A DNA stretch of 64,000 nucleotides from Marinomonas phaeophyticola (GTDB lineage Bacteria > Pseudomonadota > Gammaproteobacteria > Pseudomonadales > Marinomonadaceae). Location: assembly GCF_026966905.1 (NCBI RefSeq), contig NZ_JAPUBN010000011.1, forward strand, positions 186,001 to 250,000, written 5' to 3'. The notes under the pieces are model-generated. The model searched no databases. It worked only from the letters and a program-made list of their open reading frames with translations, and was not told the DNA's origin. The translations under genes and the position numbers were made by a program. Below are positions 9,396-18,570 of the stretch, in pieces. Within the stretch, counting starts at the first letter, position 1. Each line of letters begins with the position of its first letter.

Positions 9396-9740
9396 ATGCA
9401 GCACTTTGCTTTAGCTCTGGATTTGAAAAATGATCCAGCGCTTATAGAAGAGTATGAAGCCTATCATAGAGAGGTTTGGCCTGAAGTGATCGCGGCGATT
9501 CGACATGTCGGCATTCTTGAAATGAAAATTTTTCGATTAAATCAGCGGATGTTTATGCAAATGACCACAACGGATGATTATGATCCCGTTGTTGCTCAGA
9601 AATATCTGTCTAATGATGCTAAATCTAAGGAATGGGAGCAGTTAATGGATCGGTTTCAGCAACGACTTCCAGGCTACCCACTAGATCAAAAATGGATTGA
9701 AATGGACTGTTGCTTCGATCTATCTGAGCAGGGTGTTTAA
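9396..9740 (+). CDS. L-rhamnose mutarotase-family sugar mutarotase
   Basis: Small cytoplasmic enzyme of the RhaM/COG3254 family, which interconverts alpha and beta anomers of L-sugars. At 114 residues it is near the family length. Typical motifs are DLKNDPALIEEYEAYHREVWPEV in outline (a Y-x2-H-x3-W-P-E-V core), a central GI-E-MKIF strand and a C-terminal aromatic/charged tail. The RBS is GGGAGC. Embedded in an L-galactose-type operon, it probably presents the correct anomer to the dehydrogenase. L-fucose or L-rhamnose specificity cannot be excluded from sequence alone. Confidence 0.82.
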   Translation: MQHFALALDLKNDPALIEEYEAYHREVWPEVIAAIRHVGILEMKIFRLNQRMFMQMTTTDDYDPVVAQKYLSNDAKSKEWEQLMDRFQQRLPGYPLDQKWIEMDCCFDLSEQGV

Positions 9741-9756
9741 ATAGAAAAGGTGATAT

Positions 9757-10620
9757 ATGAAGACGGCGATTAGAATCGATTCGCATCAGCATTTTTGGCA
9801 ATATAATAAGCAGGAGTTTGATTGGCTTGATGTGTCGATGGCTCCACTACAACGAGATTTTTTACCAACCGATTTAAAACCGTCTCTAGAAACTCAAAAA
9901 ATGGATGGGTGTGTTGCTGTTCAGGCCAGGCAAACCTATGAGGAAACCTTATGGTTACTTTCTTTAGCGGATCAATATCCATGGATTAAAGGTGTTGTGG
10001 GTTGGATTGATTTGAGGGCCAACGACCTAGCAGATCAACTTAATGAGTTGAAAAAGTATACGGCACTTAAAGGATTTAGGCATGTCTTGCAAGGAGAGGC
10101 GGAGCCTGAATTTATGTTAGCCAAAGATTTTCTTGCGGGACTGCAGATGATAGCCGAACGTGGCTATTGTTACGATATTCTTGTGACACAGGATCAATTG
10201 CCCGAGGTGATTAAGTTGGTGGACCGTTTGCCTATTATGCCTCTGGTTATTGATCATCTTGCGAAACCCTTAATAAAAGAGGGGAGGCACTCAATGAGCG
10301 GGAAAACGGCATGGCATGATTGGTGTCACCATATGGACTCGCTGTCACAACTTGAACACGTGCACTGTAAATTATCGGGTATGGTAACGGAAGCCGATTG
10401 GCAGAGTTGGACAGCAGAACAGTTGTTTCCGTATTTTGAAAAAGTCATTGATTGTTTTGGTCCTGAACGTGTCATGTTTGGTTCTGACTGGCCTGTATGT
10501 CAAGTAGCGGCCTCCTATCAGCAAGTTGTTAGCTTGACAGAATGTGCTTTGGAAGCCTTGTGCCCAGAATCGAAAAATCAAATTATGGGCTCTAATGCCA
10601 GTAAATTCTATTCTCTTTAA
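9757..10620 (+). CDS. Amidohydrolase-family sugar lactonase (COG3618), likely L-galactonolactonase
   Basis: Predicted to open the lactone formed by the aldose dehydrogenase, giving L-galactonate. The 287-residue TIM-barrel protein has the DSHQHFW metal/HxH motif near the N-terminus, DHLAKP around residue 167 and GSDWPVC near residue 245. These are hallmarks of the COG3618 L-fucono/L-galactono-lactonase group. The RBS AAAGGTG lies upstream and the gene is 16 nt after the mutarotase. Lactonases of this group act on L-fucono-, L-galactono- and L-rhamnonolactones; the neighbours point to L-galactonolactone. Confidence 0.8.
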   Translation: MKTAIRIDSHQHFWQYNKQEFDWLDVSMAPLQRDFLPTDLKPSLETQKMDGCVAVQARQTYEETLWLLSLADQYPWIKGVVGWIDLRANDLADQLNELKKYTALKGFRHVLQGEAEPEFMLAKDFLAGLQMIAERGYCYDILVTQDQLPEVIKLVDRLPIMPLVIDHLAKPLIKEGRHSMSGKTAWHDWCHHMDSLSQLEHVHCKLSGMVTEADWQSWTAEQLFPYFEKVIDCFGPERVMFGSDWPVCQVAASYQQVVSLTECALEALCPESKNQIMGSNASKFYSL

Positions 10621-10644
10621 GTTTTTTATAAAGTGAGTCAATGC

Positions 10645-11586
10645 ATGCAGTACAAACAGTTAGGTAATACAGATTTACAGCTATCTATTCTGGGTTATGG
10701 AGCGTCTCCCCTTGGAAGTGTGTTTCAAGACATTAAAGAGTCAGAGGGGATCCGAACCGTTCATACCGCCTTAGACCAAGGTATAAACTACATTGATTGT
10801 TCACCCTATTATGGATTGACGAAGGCTGAAACGGTTTTGGGGAAGGCGTTAAAAGGGGTAAACAGAGACAGATACATTTTATCGACCAAAGCGGGTCGAT
10901 ATGGACCAGATTTTGATGATTTTGATATGTCTCCTCAGCGTATTCAAAGTAGTTTGGAAGAGAGTTTGGTTCGTTTAGGTGTGGATGAATTAGATATGTT
11001 TCTATTGCATGATATTGAATTCGTCGACTTAGAGCAGGTTATTCATGAGTCTCTACCTTATTTGGATCGATTAAAAAAAGCCGGTAAAATTCGTTATTTT
11101 GGTATCACAGGCTATCCATTAAAGAGTTTCCAGCAAGTTGTTGAACAATATGATATTGATTGCGTGTTAAGTTATTGCCGCTATGCATTGCATGATGACT
11201 CGCTAACTCAGCTTATGCCATTGTTGAAAGAAAAGGGTGTGGGCTTAATCAATGCCTCACCAACGGCTATGGGACTGTTAACAAAACGGGGAGCTCCAGA
11301 TTGGCATCCTGCTGCACAAGAACTTATTGATTGTTGTCGTGCTGCAGAGGCTGTTTGTCTACGCTATGGGGTCGATCTTACCCAGGTCGCGATGCAGTAT
11401 GCCGTTCATCATCAAGCGATTAGCTCAACGTTAGTCGGGACGGCAAATCCGATCAATTTGTTGAACAATATCGAATGGATTAAAGAACCGATAAATGCAG
11501 AGTTAGTTTTGGAAATTAAAACGCTTTTTGACACTTGTGCAGAAACGGTTTGGGTCTCAGGGCGCTCTGAAAACCAAGATCAGTAA
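10645..11586 (+). CDS. Aldo/keto reductase, likely L-galactose (L-fucose) dehydrogenase
   Basis: Predicted NAD(P)-dependent oxidation of L-galactose to its lactone, the first committed step of the operon's pathway. About 313 residues from the ATG at 10645, which encodes the usual start M-x-Y-x-x-LGNTDL; a GTG at 10633 overlaps the likely RBS. The tetrad is visible: D in NYIDCSPYYG, the Y of the same motif, K in ILSTKAG and H in FLLHDIEF. It resembles the L-galactose/L-fucose dehydrogenase AKR subgroup known from plants and bacteria. Last gene of the operon, followed by a terminator. L-fucose is an alternative substrate, but no fuconate dehydratase is present. Confidence 0.8.
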   Translation: MQYKQLGNTDLQLSILGYGASPLGSVFQDIKESEGIRTVHTALDQGINYIDCSPYYGLTKAETVLGKALKGVNRDRYILSTKAGRYGPDFDDFDMSPQRIQSSLEESLVRLGVDELDMFLLHDIEFVDLEQVIHESLPYLDRLKKAGKIRYFGITGYPLKSFQQVVEQYDIDCVLSYCRYALHDDSLTQLMPLLKEKGVGLINASPTAMGLLTKRGAPDWHPAAQELIDCCRAAEAVCLRYGVDLTQVAMQYAVHHQAISSTLVGTANPINLLNNIEWIKEPINAELVLEIKTLFDTCAETVWVSGRSENQDQ

Positions 11587-11612
11587 TGCTTAGAAAATGT
11601 CAAATTGAACAT

Positions 11613-11660
11613 AAAAAAACCGAGAGACTTTATTTTTTAAAGCTCTCGGTTTTTTTGTTT
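11613..11660. terminator. Bidirectional Rho-independent terminator
   Basis: A-tract, stem ACCGAGAG...CTCTCGGT with an extended AAAG/CTTT pairing, then a T-rich tract. Placed between the convergent sugar operon and the FKBP gene, it can serve both strands. Confidence 0.85.
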
Positions 11661-11678
11661 TGCTGACGAGTTAGCGAA

Positions 11679-12422
11679 TTATTTCGTTGCTTCTTCAGTG
11701 GCTTCTTCTGTTGTATCTGCTACTTCTTCTGTTTCAATGTCTAATAGCTCAACAACAAATTTCAGTGGAGAGTTTGGTGGGATTGGACCTGTTCCACCCG
11801 GGCCATAAGCAAGATCGGCAGGAATATACAGTTCATATTTAGAGCCTACTGTCATTAATTGTAAGCCCTCAGTCCAGCCAGGAATCACTTGATTCAGAGG
11901 GAAGCTGATCGGTTCACCTCGTTCATAAGAGCTATCAAATACGGTACCGTCTACTAGGGAACCTTCGTAGTTTACTTTAACAACGTCTGTCTCAGTAGGT
12001 GTGCCACCTTCGCCTTCGGTGATCGCTTTATACATCAATCCTGACTCGGTTTTCATTACGCCGTCAGTTTTCTCAAGTTCAGCGAACCATGCTGCGTTTT
12101 TGGCTGCGGCTTCCGCAACTAATTTCTCTTGTTCAATCTGAGCTTTAGCCAATTGTTCTTGTTGGAACATTTGAATAGATTCAGTGATCTCTGTCTCTGT
12201 TAATGCTAATTCTTTGCCTGCATAAGCATCTTTGAAACCTGTTATAAAGGTTTCAAGATCAAGGTCTGAGAAGTCTTGTCCCATACGGCCACCGAACATA
12301 GAGCCAACGCTATAACCTAAACGTTGTTCCTTGCTTTCTAGCGTTAATGAGCTACTGTCACTATCTGCATAAGCGAATGTTGTAGAGGATAGAACTAACG
12401 CTGCAATAAGTGTTTTTTTCAT
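11679..12422 (-). CDS. FKBP-type peptidyl-prolyl isomerase (FkpA/Mip-like)
   Basis: Periplasmic proline isomerase and chaperone. The 247-residue precursor starts with a signal peptide (about residues 1-19, ending FAYA). An N-terminal helical dimerisation domain follows, rich in E/Q/A up to about residue 110. The C-terminal FKBP domain carries YEGSLVDGTVFDSSYERG, VIPGWTEGLQ and ELYIPADLAYG, which are canonical FKBP strands. The protein ends in an acidic Glu/Thr tail (EVADTTEEATEEATK), which is unusual in composition. It lies downstream of yfcL on the same strand, separated by 177 nt that probably hold its own promoter. Confidence 0.92.
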   Translation of the reverse strand: MKKTLIAALVLSSTTFAYADSDSSSLTLESKEQRLGYSVGSMFGGRMGQDFSDLDLETFITGFKDAYAGKELALTETEITESIQMFQQEQLAKAQIEQEKLVAEAAAKNAAWFAELEKTDGVMKTESGLMYKAITEGEGGTPTETDVVKVNYEGSLVDGTVFDSSYERGEPISFPLNQVIPGWTEGLQLMTVGSKYELYIPADLAYGPGGTGPIPPNSPLKFVVELLDIETEEVADTTEEATEEATK

Positions 12423-12599
12423 GATTCGGTTCCAGTTAGTAAAATTAGAAACAATAAGAATTTTTTCTGTTTATTTTTTATCATAGACAGAATGTAAAAA
12501 CCAATATTTGTTTTGTCTCATTGCCTGTTTAATGAAGCAAGCCGTTTTACGCAATCATTACAATGAGTTGCTTACTTGAAAGTGCTTCAAATCAATATG

Positions 12600-12860
12600 T
12601 TATCTGACGCTTTCCAATAAAGATAATATCTGCTGTTTATCTTGTTCTGAAACGGCTTCTCTTTCAAGGACGTCGTTTAACTCTTGATTAAAGCTGGTAT
12701 CGAACTCTTCTTTTCCTTCGGCATCAATGCCACCGTGAACACCAAGTAGCCCTAATAAGTAAGCGCAATAAAATAACGTATCTGAGTCTTCTGATTGATG
12801 TTCAATGGTGCGAAGTTGATCACAAAGTTGATCTGATCTTTCTGCAAATGAAATTACCAT
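12600..12860 (-). CDS. yfcL: YfcL family protein
   Basis: Small acidic cytoplasmic protein of 86 residues matching the YfcL family by memory (E. coli YfcL is of similar length). Seen: a predicted all-helical profile with LFYCAYLLGLLGVHGG in the middle and an acidic stretch around residues 47-75. No catalytic motif is visible and the function of the family is not known to me. It sits 90 nt downstream of mqo on the same strand and may be co-transcribed with it. Confidence 0.7.
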   Translation of the reverse strand: MVISFAERSDQLCDQLRTIEHQSEDSDTLFYCAYLLGLLGVHGGIDAEGKEEFDTSFNQELNDVLEREAVSEQDKQQILSLLESVR

Positions 12861-12950
12861 AATAAATTATTGGGCTAGCGTCAGTAGCCCACTCCATGTT
12901 TGCTTATTGTTATTTAAAAGATAACGTTTTATCTAAACGGTTTATAAACA

Positions 12951-14431
12951 CTAAGGCTTGAGTTTGAGTGTCGTCAAGGTGCGTTCACGTACTTGCAGTA
13001 ATAGATCAGTATTTTCTGTTAAAGACTGACCATATGAAGGCACCATGGTCTTCAATTTGGTTTGCCAATCGTCAGAAGCGACACGCTCGGGGAAACTTTT
13101 TTCCAAAATGTTCAACATAGTATTGACTGTTGTAGATGCGCCTGGAGAAGCGCCCAGAAGTGCCGCTAATGATCCATCTTTGGAAACAATGGCTTCGGTG
13201 CCGAATTCTAATTTACCGCCGCCTTTCTCATCTTCTTTGATGATTTGAACTCGTTGACCTGCATAAGCCAGAGTCCAGTCTTTATTTTGAGCGTCTGGGT
13301 AAAAATTACGTAAGGAATCGACTCTGTCTTTGTGAGATTGCATCACTTCACTGATTAAATAGCGAGTGAGGTCCATGTTGTTTTTACCCACGGATAGCAT
13401 AGGTTTTAAATTACCAAGACGTACGCTTAATGGTAAATCCATTACCGAGCCGTTCTTCAAAAACTTTGTTGTAAAGCCTGCGAAAGGGCCGAATAAGAGT
13501 GCTTTTTTCCCATCAATGATGCGCGTGTCTAAGTGAGGGACAGACATTGGGGAGCACCAATTGGAGCGGCGCCATAGACTTTAGCAAAGTGTTGGCTGAC
13601 GACTTCGGGTTTATCGCACACTAACCATTGGCCACTTACAGGGAAGCCACCATAGCCTTTACCTTCTTCAATGTCGGACATTTGTAACAGCGGCAATGCA
13701 CCTCCGCCCGCACCGAGGAAAACAAACTTAGCGTTGATAACCTGTTTTTTCCCCTTTTTATGACAAAGTTCTACAGCCCATGAGCCATCTTTGTTTTTAG
13801 TTAAGTCTGTAACAGAGGAATTTAACTGCACATTGAAGTTGTCTTGCTTTATTAGGTAATTCGCCATATTACGAGCAATGGCACCAAAGTTGACATCAGA
13901 ACCATGCTGAATGCGAGTGGCAGCAAGAGGCTCATCGCTGGTGCGGTTTTTCATGATAAGCGGCATCCACTGAGCTAGGGTGTCTCTATCTTCAGTGTAT
14001 TCCATTTCGCGAAATGAAGGCAGTGCGCTTAAGGCTTGGTAGCGTGCTTTTAAGTCCGCCACATTTTTCTCTCCCCAGACAAAACTTTTATGGGGAACAC
14101 GGTTGATAAATTGGGACGGTTCAGGAAGGATATTCTGTTCAACTAAATATGACCAATATTGTAAGCTGACTTCAAAAGCGGCATTAATATTGACCGCTTT
14201 ACTGGTATCGACTGTGCCATCGGGTCTGGTAGAGGTGTAATTTAATTCGCAATAGGCGGCATGGCCTGTGCCGGCATTATTCCAGCCATTTGTACTTTCT
14301 TGTGCTATCTGATCCAGCCGCTCTACCATGGTCACGGTAAGACTTGGATCGAGTTGGTTAAGTATCATTCCTAGGGTCGTGCTCATTGCACCGCCCCCGA
14401 CTAGTAAAATATCAACTGAATTTGAGGTCAT
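12951..14431 (-). pseudogene. mqo: Malate:quinone oxidoreductase, frameshifted
   Basis: FAD-linked peripheral membrane enzyme that oxidises malate to oxaloacetate and passes electrons to quinone. The N-terminal part (start 14431) has the dinucleotide motif LLVGGGAMSTTLG and NGWNNAGTGHAA. It runs to a premature stop at 13529-13531. The C-terminal part continues in another frame from [10 protein letters not shown], a phrase conserved in Mqo, through [12 protein letters not shown] to the end. The break is at a G4 run (13549-13552, C4 in the coding sense); a fifth base restores a 493-residue protein of normal length. A real loss would remove this TCA-cycle step unless another malate dehydrogenase is present, so a sequencing indel is quite possible. 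Confidence 0.88.
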
Positions 14432-14998
14432 TAGAGGTTCGCCATGTTAAAGCCAATGTAGTTCGAGTTGCATTTGCTGGTGGCTTTTGGCCTGTGTACA
14501 TATTGATTAAAAATATGTAAGCATCAACAAATGGCTCGTATCAGGTTGCTTATGCGAATATGAGACAAAAAGGTTTATTTAAACCTAAATACTTGTCTAT
14601 TTCATAAGGCATAAGTGGGTATTATCAAGAACCTGATCGGGTTTATTAGATTATACGTATTTTCTTTTAAATGTCTTGATGGTTATGGTGATATAAGGGA
14701 TTCATGGTTTTTATACTTATTTGATATGATTTTTGTACTGGTCTTGGTGACATGGTAACCAGAGAGTGTTTATGTAAAAAACCATGACTTAAAAGTGAAT
14801 GAAAGGAGGTGCTGAGGTTATTTCGTTGATCATATCCTTTTTGATTAATGCTGCTATTTTAAATATTGGAAGTCTTATTTTTCACTTCTTCATCTATACT
14901 GTATTGATCCGGTAAACGTACTAAAATAATAGGTGATTACCAGAGAGAATAAACGTCGCTTTTACATTGTCTAGATTCATTGTCTAGGAGATAGTCGT
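14432..14998. other. Long intergenic region upstream of mqo and the CBS gene
   Basis: About 570 nt of AT-rich sequence between divergent mqo and the CBS gene. It must hold both promoters. The only coding possibility noted is a short hydrophobic ORF at 14799-14915. No RNA gene or riboswitch was recognised. Confidence 0.5.
14799..14915 (+). CDS. Possible small hydrophobic protein (38 aa)
   Basis: ATG follows directly after an in-frame TGA and encodes 38 residues, of which about residues 7-37 are almost entirely hydrophobic (VISLIISFLINAAILNIGSL onward), ending in Arg. This would be a single membrane helix. The AGGAGG sequence lies inside the ORF just after the ATG, not before it, so the start is weakly supported; a TTG at 14826 is an alternative. 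No homologue is recognised. It may be chance coding in AT-rich DNA. Confidence 0.25.
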   Translation: MKGGAEVISLIISFLINAAILNIGSLIFHFFIYTVLIR

Positions 14999-14999
14999 C

Positions 15000-15431
15000 A
15001 TGAATGCAGCAATGACAATCAGAGTAGCCGATCTAATGACGTCTCCAGTATTGAGTGTCACCATGGACGCTAAGTTTGCAGATATACGGACACTTATGGA
15101 GAAGCATAAGATTCACCACTTGCCTGTGGTTGATGATAATAAGCTCATGGGAATTATTTCTGATAGGGATTTATTGCGAGTGCTGAGTCCTTTTCTAGGG
15201 ACGGCAGGGGAAATGCAAAGAGATCTAGAGGCTCTAAATAAGGTCGCCCACCAAATAATGACCAGACAGCCTATTTGCGTGTCGGCGGAGGATTCTGTTG
15301 ATGCCGTTTTAGCTTGGCTGCAAACTGTGGATATTTCTTGTGTTTTGGTGACAGGTAAAGAGAAGGATATTAAGGGGATTGTCACTTGGCGTGACTTAAT
15401 TAAACACGCCAAGTTTACGATAGACACATGA
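15000..15431 (+). CDS. CBS-domain protein
   Basis: A 143-residue cytoplasmic protein made of a pair of CBS domains (about residues 8-62 and 80-138), a Bateman module that usually binds adenine nucleotides. Typical phrases are VADLMTSPVLSV, LPVVDDNKLMGIISDRDLL and QIMTRQPICVS. The RBS TAGGAG precedes the ATG by a normal spacing. No output domain is attached, so it probably acts through a partner that cannot be named here. It is monocistronic and convergent with hslO, with a perfect palindrome starting directly after its stop codon. Confidence 0.85.
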   Translation: MNAAMTIRVADLMTSPVLSVTMDAKFADIRTLMEKHKIHHLPVVDDNKLMGIISDRDLLRVLSPFLGTAGEMQRDLEALNKVAHQIMTRQPICVSAEDSVDAVLAWLQTVDISCVLVTGKEKDIKGIVTWRDLIKHAKFTIDT

Positions 15432-15467
15432 ACAGACACATTAGTATCATGATACTAATGTGTCTGT
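15432..15467. terminator. 36-nt perfect palindrome between convergent genes
   Basis: Two 18-nt arms (ACAGACACATTAGTATCA and its exact complement) meet at TCATGA. The palindrome begins right after the CBS stop and runs into the last codons of hslO (stop at 15455-15457). It has no T-tract on either side, so intrinsic termination is unproven. A role as a shared 3' end or a protein-binding site is inferred. Confidence 0.5.
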
Positions 15468-16315
15468 GACTGGTCTCCTAAAATCTTACTTAGGTCCGCT
15501 TCTGTGAACACATGAGTCTCAGCACAGAATTGACAACTAGTGCTGACTGTTCCTTGCTCAATCAATATTTCTCGAATTTCATCAGGGCTAATAGAGGCCA
15601 TGGCTTCTAGTGTTCTTTGACGCGAGCAAGAGCAACCAAACTGCATTTCTTTAGCTGGATACAAGCGCAGCTCTTCCTCATGATATAAACGGTGTAGTAG
15701 ATCTTCGGTCGTTAAGGTTAAAAGTTCTTCTTGTTTCACTGTTGAGGCTAGAAGAGTGAAACGATCCCATGCATCTTCATCGCCTTGTTGCTCTTGTTCT
15801 TTCGGTAATCGTTGTAAGAAGAGCCCTCCACAGGCCGTACCATCGCAACCAAGCCAGACTCGACTTGGGAGCTGCTCTGATTGAGAAAAGTATTGTGCAA
15901 TGCACTCTCCTAAGGTTGCGCCTACTAACTCCACAATACCTTGATAACGAGTGCCATTTTTATGGGTAATCGTGATGACCAAATAACCACCTTGTAATGC
16001 CTCTTTTAAATCAATTGTCTCTGGGATGGTTTTACTTTCATCCCATTGAGCGATACCTCGGAGGTTCCTGTGCTCATCACACTCCGTCATTATGGTCTCT
16101 AGAAAACCATTACCTTTAGCTTGAATCGAAAGAATACCGTCTACCTTAATGAGATCTCGTAATAAGGCGATAGCCGCCACAAATTCTCCCAATAGCTTTT
16201 CAATTGAAAGTGGGTAGTTTTTTCGTTTAATAATGTCTTGATATGCATTTGTTAAAATGACGCGTTCACCACGAACATTTGTGTGGTCAAATGAAAAGCG
16301 TTGGATTTCGTTCAC
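15455..16315 (-). CDS. hslO: Hsp33 redox-regulated chaperone
   Basis: Cytoplasmic holdase activated by oxidation, protecting unfolded proteins during oxidative stress. The 286-residue length matches the family. The C-terminal zinc switch is complete: two cysteines in GCSCSR (about residues 228-230) and two in CQFC (about 261-264). An N-terminal segment TNAYQDIIKRKNYP and the loop QAKGNGFLETIMTECD are also typical. Its last codons lie inside the palindrome shared with the CBS gene. No unusual feature otherwise. Confidence 0.95.
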   Translation of the reverse strand: MNEIQRFSFDHTNVRGERVILTNAYQDIIKRKNYPLSIEKLLGEFVAAIALLRDLIKVDGILSIQAKGNGFLETIMTECDEHRNLRGIAQWDESKTIPETIDLKEALQGGYLVITITHKNGTRYQGIVELVGATLGECIAQYFSQSEQLPSRVWLGCDGTACGGLFLQRLPKEQEQQGDEDAWDRFTLLASTVKQEELLTLTTEDLLHRLYHEEELRLYPAKEMQFGCSCSRQRTLEAMASISPDEIREILIEQGTVSTSCQFCAETHVFTEADLSKILGDQSQTH

Positions 16316-16650
16316 TGAATCACCTTGCGCTGATTTTGCGCCTAATAAAGGTTGGTTTTGTAAGAGGGCTCATAACTTTGTATTTTACGCTGCTTAACGT
16401 ACTTTTTAAACTCTCTCACAGTGTGTCGTTTGATGTTTCTGATGCGCTTATTGGATTATCAATAGCGCTATGCGACTAGGGACAAGTTCATAACCTCTAA
16501 ATGGCTACCGTTCCACCAATCTTCAAGGGAAGCTTAAGGAAAATAAGTGCTTTTCTTTGAATTTGCTATTTTGTTTAAGGAGTGAGCACTCTAAAATACA
16601 GGCATTCATTTCGATTTTATTTGTCAGCGACAGAGAGATAAGCGCAAAGC
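16316..16650. other. Intergenic region between divergent hslO and ABC-F genes
   Basis: About 335 nt without a convincing ORF or RNA. It should contain the promoters of hslO and the ABC-F gene. No strong sigma-32 or sigma-70 match was fixed by eye. Confidence 0.4.
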
Positions 16651-18570
16651 ATGATTCAATTTTCTCAAGTAAGTTTACAACGTGGTACTCAGTTTTTATT
16701 AGAGGACGCTGATTTAACCATTTTCGAGAGTCAAAAAGTGGGCTTGATCGGTGCCAATGGTGCCGGTAAATCTTCATTGTTTGCCATGGTCAGAGGAGAT
16801 TTATCAGCCGATACAGGAGAGTTGATTTTACCTGGACAGCGACGCATTGCTTTTATGGCTCAGGAAGTAGAAGAGACCCAGCGAAGTGCATTGGATTATT
16901 GTTTGGATGGGGACGATTGGCTCAGAAAAATAGAGTCTGAAATTGCGAAGGCTGAAGAGAGTAACGATGCTAACGGGCATGCCCATTGGCTTGGTGAGTT
17001 TGAGTCTGCTCATGGGTACAGTGCTCGTTCTCGAGGAGAAACCTTACTACAAGGTCTTGGCTTTAAAATGGAGGATATGGTTCGCCCGGTTTCAGATTTC
17101 TCTGGTGGTTGGCGTATTCGTCTTAATTTGGCCAAAGCCTTGATGTGTCCATCGGATGTATTATTGTTGGATGAGCCGACGAACCATTTGGATCTGGATG
17201 CGGTGATGTGGCTAGAAGGCTGGTTACGTCAATATCCTGGCACTCTAATTTTGATTTCCCATGATAGGGATTTTTTGGATGCGATTTGTAGTCATATAGT
17301 GCATTTGTATCAGAAAAAACTGGTCCTTTATAAAGGGAATTACAGTAATTACGAAAGGCAGCGAGCAGAACATCTTGCTCAGCAACAGGCAACGTTCGAA
17401 CGGCAACAGGTAAAACGTGCGCATTTACAGCAGTACGTTGACCGCTTTCGCTATCAAGCAACGAAGGCAAAACAAGCACAAAGCCGTTTAAAAATGCTAG
17501 AAAAAATGGAAACAATAGGCCCCGCTCATATTGATTCACCGTTCTATTTTAGTATCCCGTTTGCAGAAAAAACGTCTCAGCAGCTTATTCAGCTGACAAA
17601 TGCCGATTTGGGTTATCTTGCAGAAGACGGCACGGAAAAAGTGCAACTATATCAAACAAACTTCGGCATCAGAGATGGGCAGCGCATTGGCTTGCTAGGG
17701 CCGAATGGCGCCGGCAAATCGACTCTCATTAAATCGATCGTTGGTGAAATTTCGAATTTATCTGGGGCATTAGTCTGTGGAGAAAACCTTAAAGTGGGCT
17801 ACTTCTCCCAACATCAATTGAGTGCTTTAGATTTAACGGCCTCGCCTTTATTGCACATACAGCGCTTAACTCCGAAAGTATTAGAAAATGAGATTCGCCG
17901 TTACCTTGGCAGTTTTGGTTTTGTGGGAGATGATGCGTTGCGTCCTGTAAAGGGATTTTCTGGAGGCGAGAAAGCTAGGCTTGCTTTATCTCTCATTGCT
18001 TGGACTAAGCCGAACCTATTGGTGCTGGATGAACCCACCAACCATTTAGACCTTGAAATGCGTCAAGCGCTAACGGAAGCATTACAAGCCTTTCCCGGTG
18101 CGATTTTAGTGGTCTCCCATGATCGGCACCTACTCAACAGTACCGTAGATGAGTTTTATTTAATTGCAGACAATAAAGTGGCTCTTTTTGATGGTGATTT
18201 ACCTGCTTACCACTCTTGGTTGCAGGCTCGTCAACAGGCCATGAACCGTTCAGAAAAAGCGACTACTGAAACGGTTGAAAAAGTAGACCGTAAAGAAGAG
18301 CGTAGAAAAGCCGCAGAGCTAAGGGAGCAGCTAAGACCTTTACGAAAGTCATTGGAAAAGTATGAAAAAGCGGTGCATGCCGCGCAGACTAAACTGGATA
18401 CAATTAGCGAACAGATGGCTGATGGCTCTCTTTATGAAGCTGAGAATAAAGATAAGTTACAAATGCTTTTAGCAGATGAAGCTAATTGGAAGCAAAAGTT
18501 AGAAGAAAATGAGGAATATTGGTTTGACGCTCAAGAAAAACTTGAGGAAGCCGAATCTCAACTTAGTTAA
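16651..18570 (+). CDS. ABC-F family ATPase (YheS-like)
   Basis: Soluble ABC-F protein with two ATPase domains and no membrane part, a class that acts on ribosomes. In 639 residues, domain 1 has Walker A GANGAGKSS (about 34-42), signature FSGGWRIR and LLLDEPTNHLD; domain 2 has GPNGAGKST (about 350-358), FSGGEKAR and LVLDEPTNHLD. The P-site-tRNA interaction linker lies between them (about 230-300, rich in Gln/Arg/Lys). A C-terminal charged coiled coil spans about 540-639. Overall order and C-terminal coil best fit YheS; Uup is the alternative. Upstream of hemB on the same strand. Confidence 0.88.
   Translation: MIQFSQVSLQRGTQFLLEDADLTIFESQKVGLIGANGAGKSSLFAMVRGDLSADTGELILPGQRRIAFMAQEVEETQRSALDYCLDGDDWLRKIESEIAKAEESNDANGHAHWLGEFESAHGYSARSRGETLLQGLGFKMEDMVRPVSDFSGGWRIRLNLAKALMCPSDVLLLDEPTNHLDLDAVMWLEGWLRQYPGTLILISHDRDFLDAICSHIVHLYQKKLVLYKGNYSNYERQRAEHLAQQQATFERQQVKRAHLQQYVDRFRYQATKAKQAQSRLKMLEKMETIGPAHIDSPFYFSIPFAEKTSQQLIQLTNADLGYLAEDGTEKVQLYQTNFGIRDGQRIGLLGPNGAGKSTLIKSIVGEISNLSGALVCGENLKVGYFSQHQLSALDLTASPLLHIQRLTPKVLENEIRRYLGSFGFVGDDALRPVKGFSGGEKARLALSLIAWTKPNLLVLDEPTNHLDLEMRQALTEALQAFPGAILVVSHDRHLLNSTVDEFYLIADNKVALFDGDLPAYHSWLQARQQAMNRSEKATTETVEKVDRKEERRKAAELREQLRPLRKSLEKYEKAVHAAQTKLDTISEQMADGSLYEAENKDKLQMLLADEANWKQKLEENEEYWFDAQEKLEEAESQLS

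Noticed and set aside
17123..17539. Minus-strand frame of 138 codons
   Set aside because: Antisense to the ABC-F gene, no motif, no RBS.
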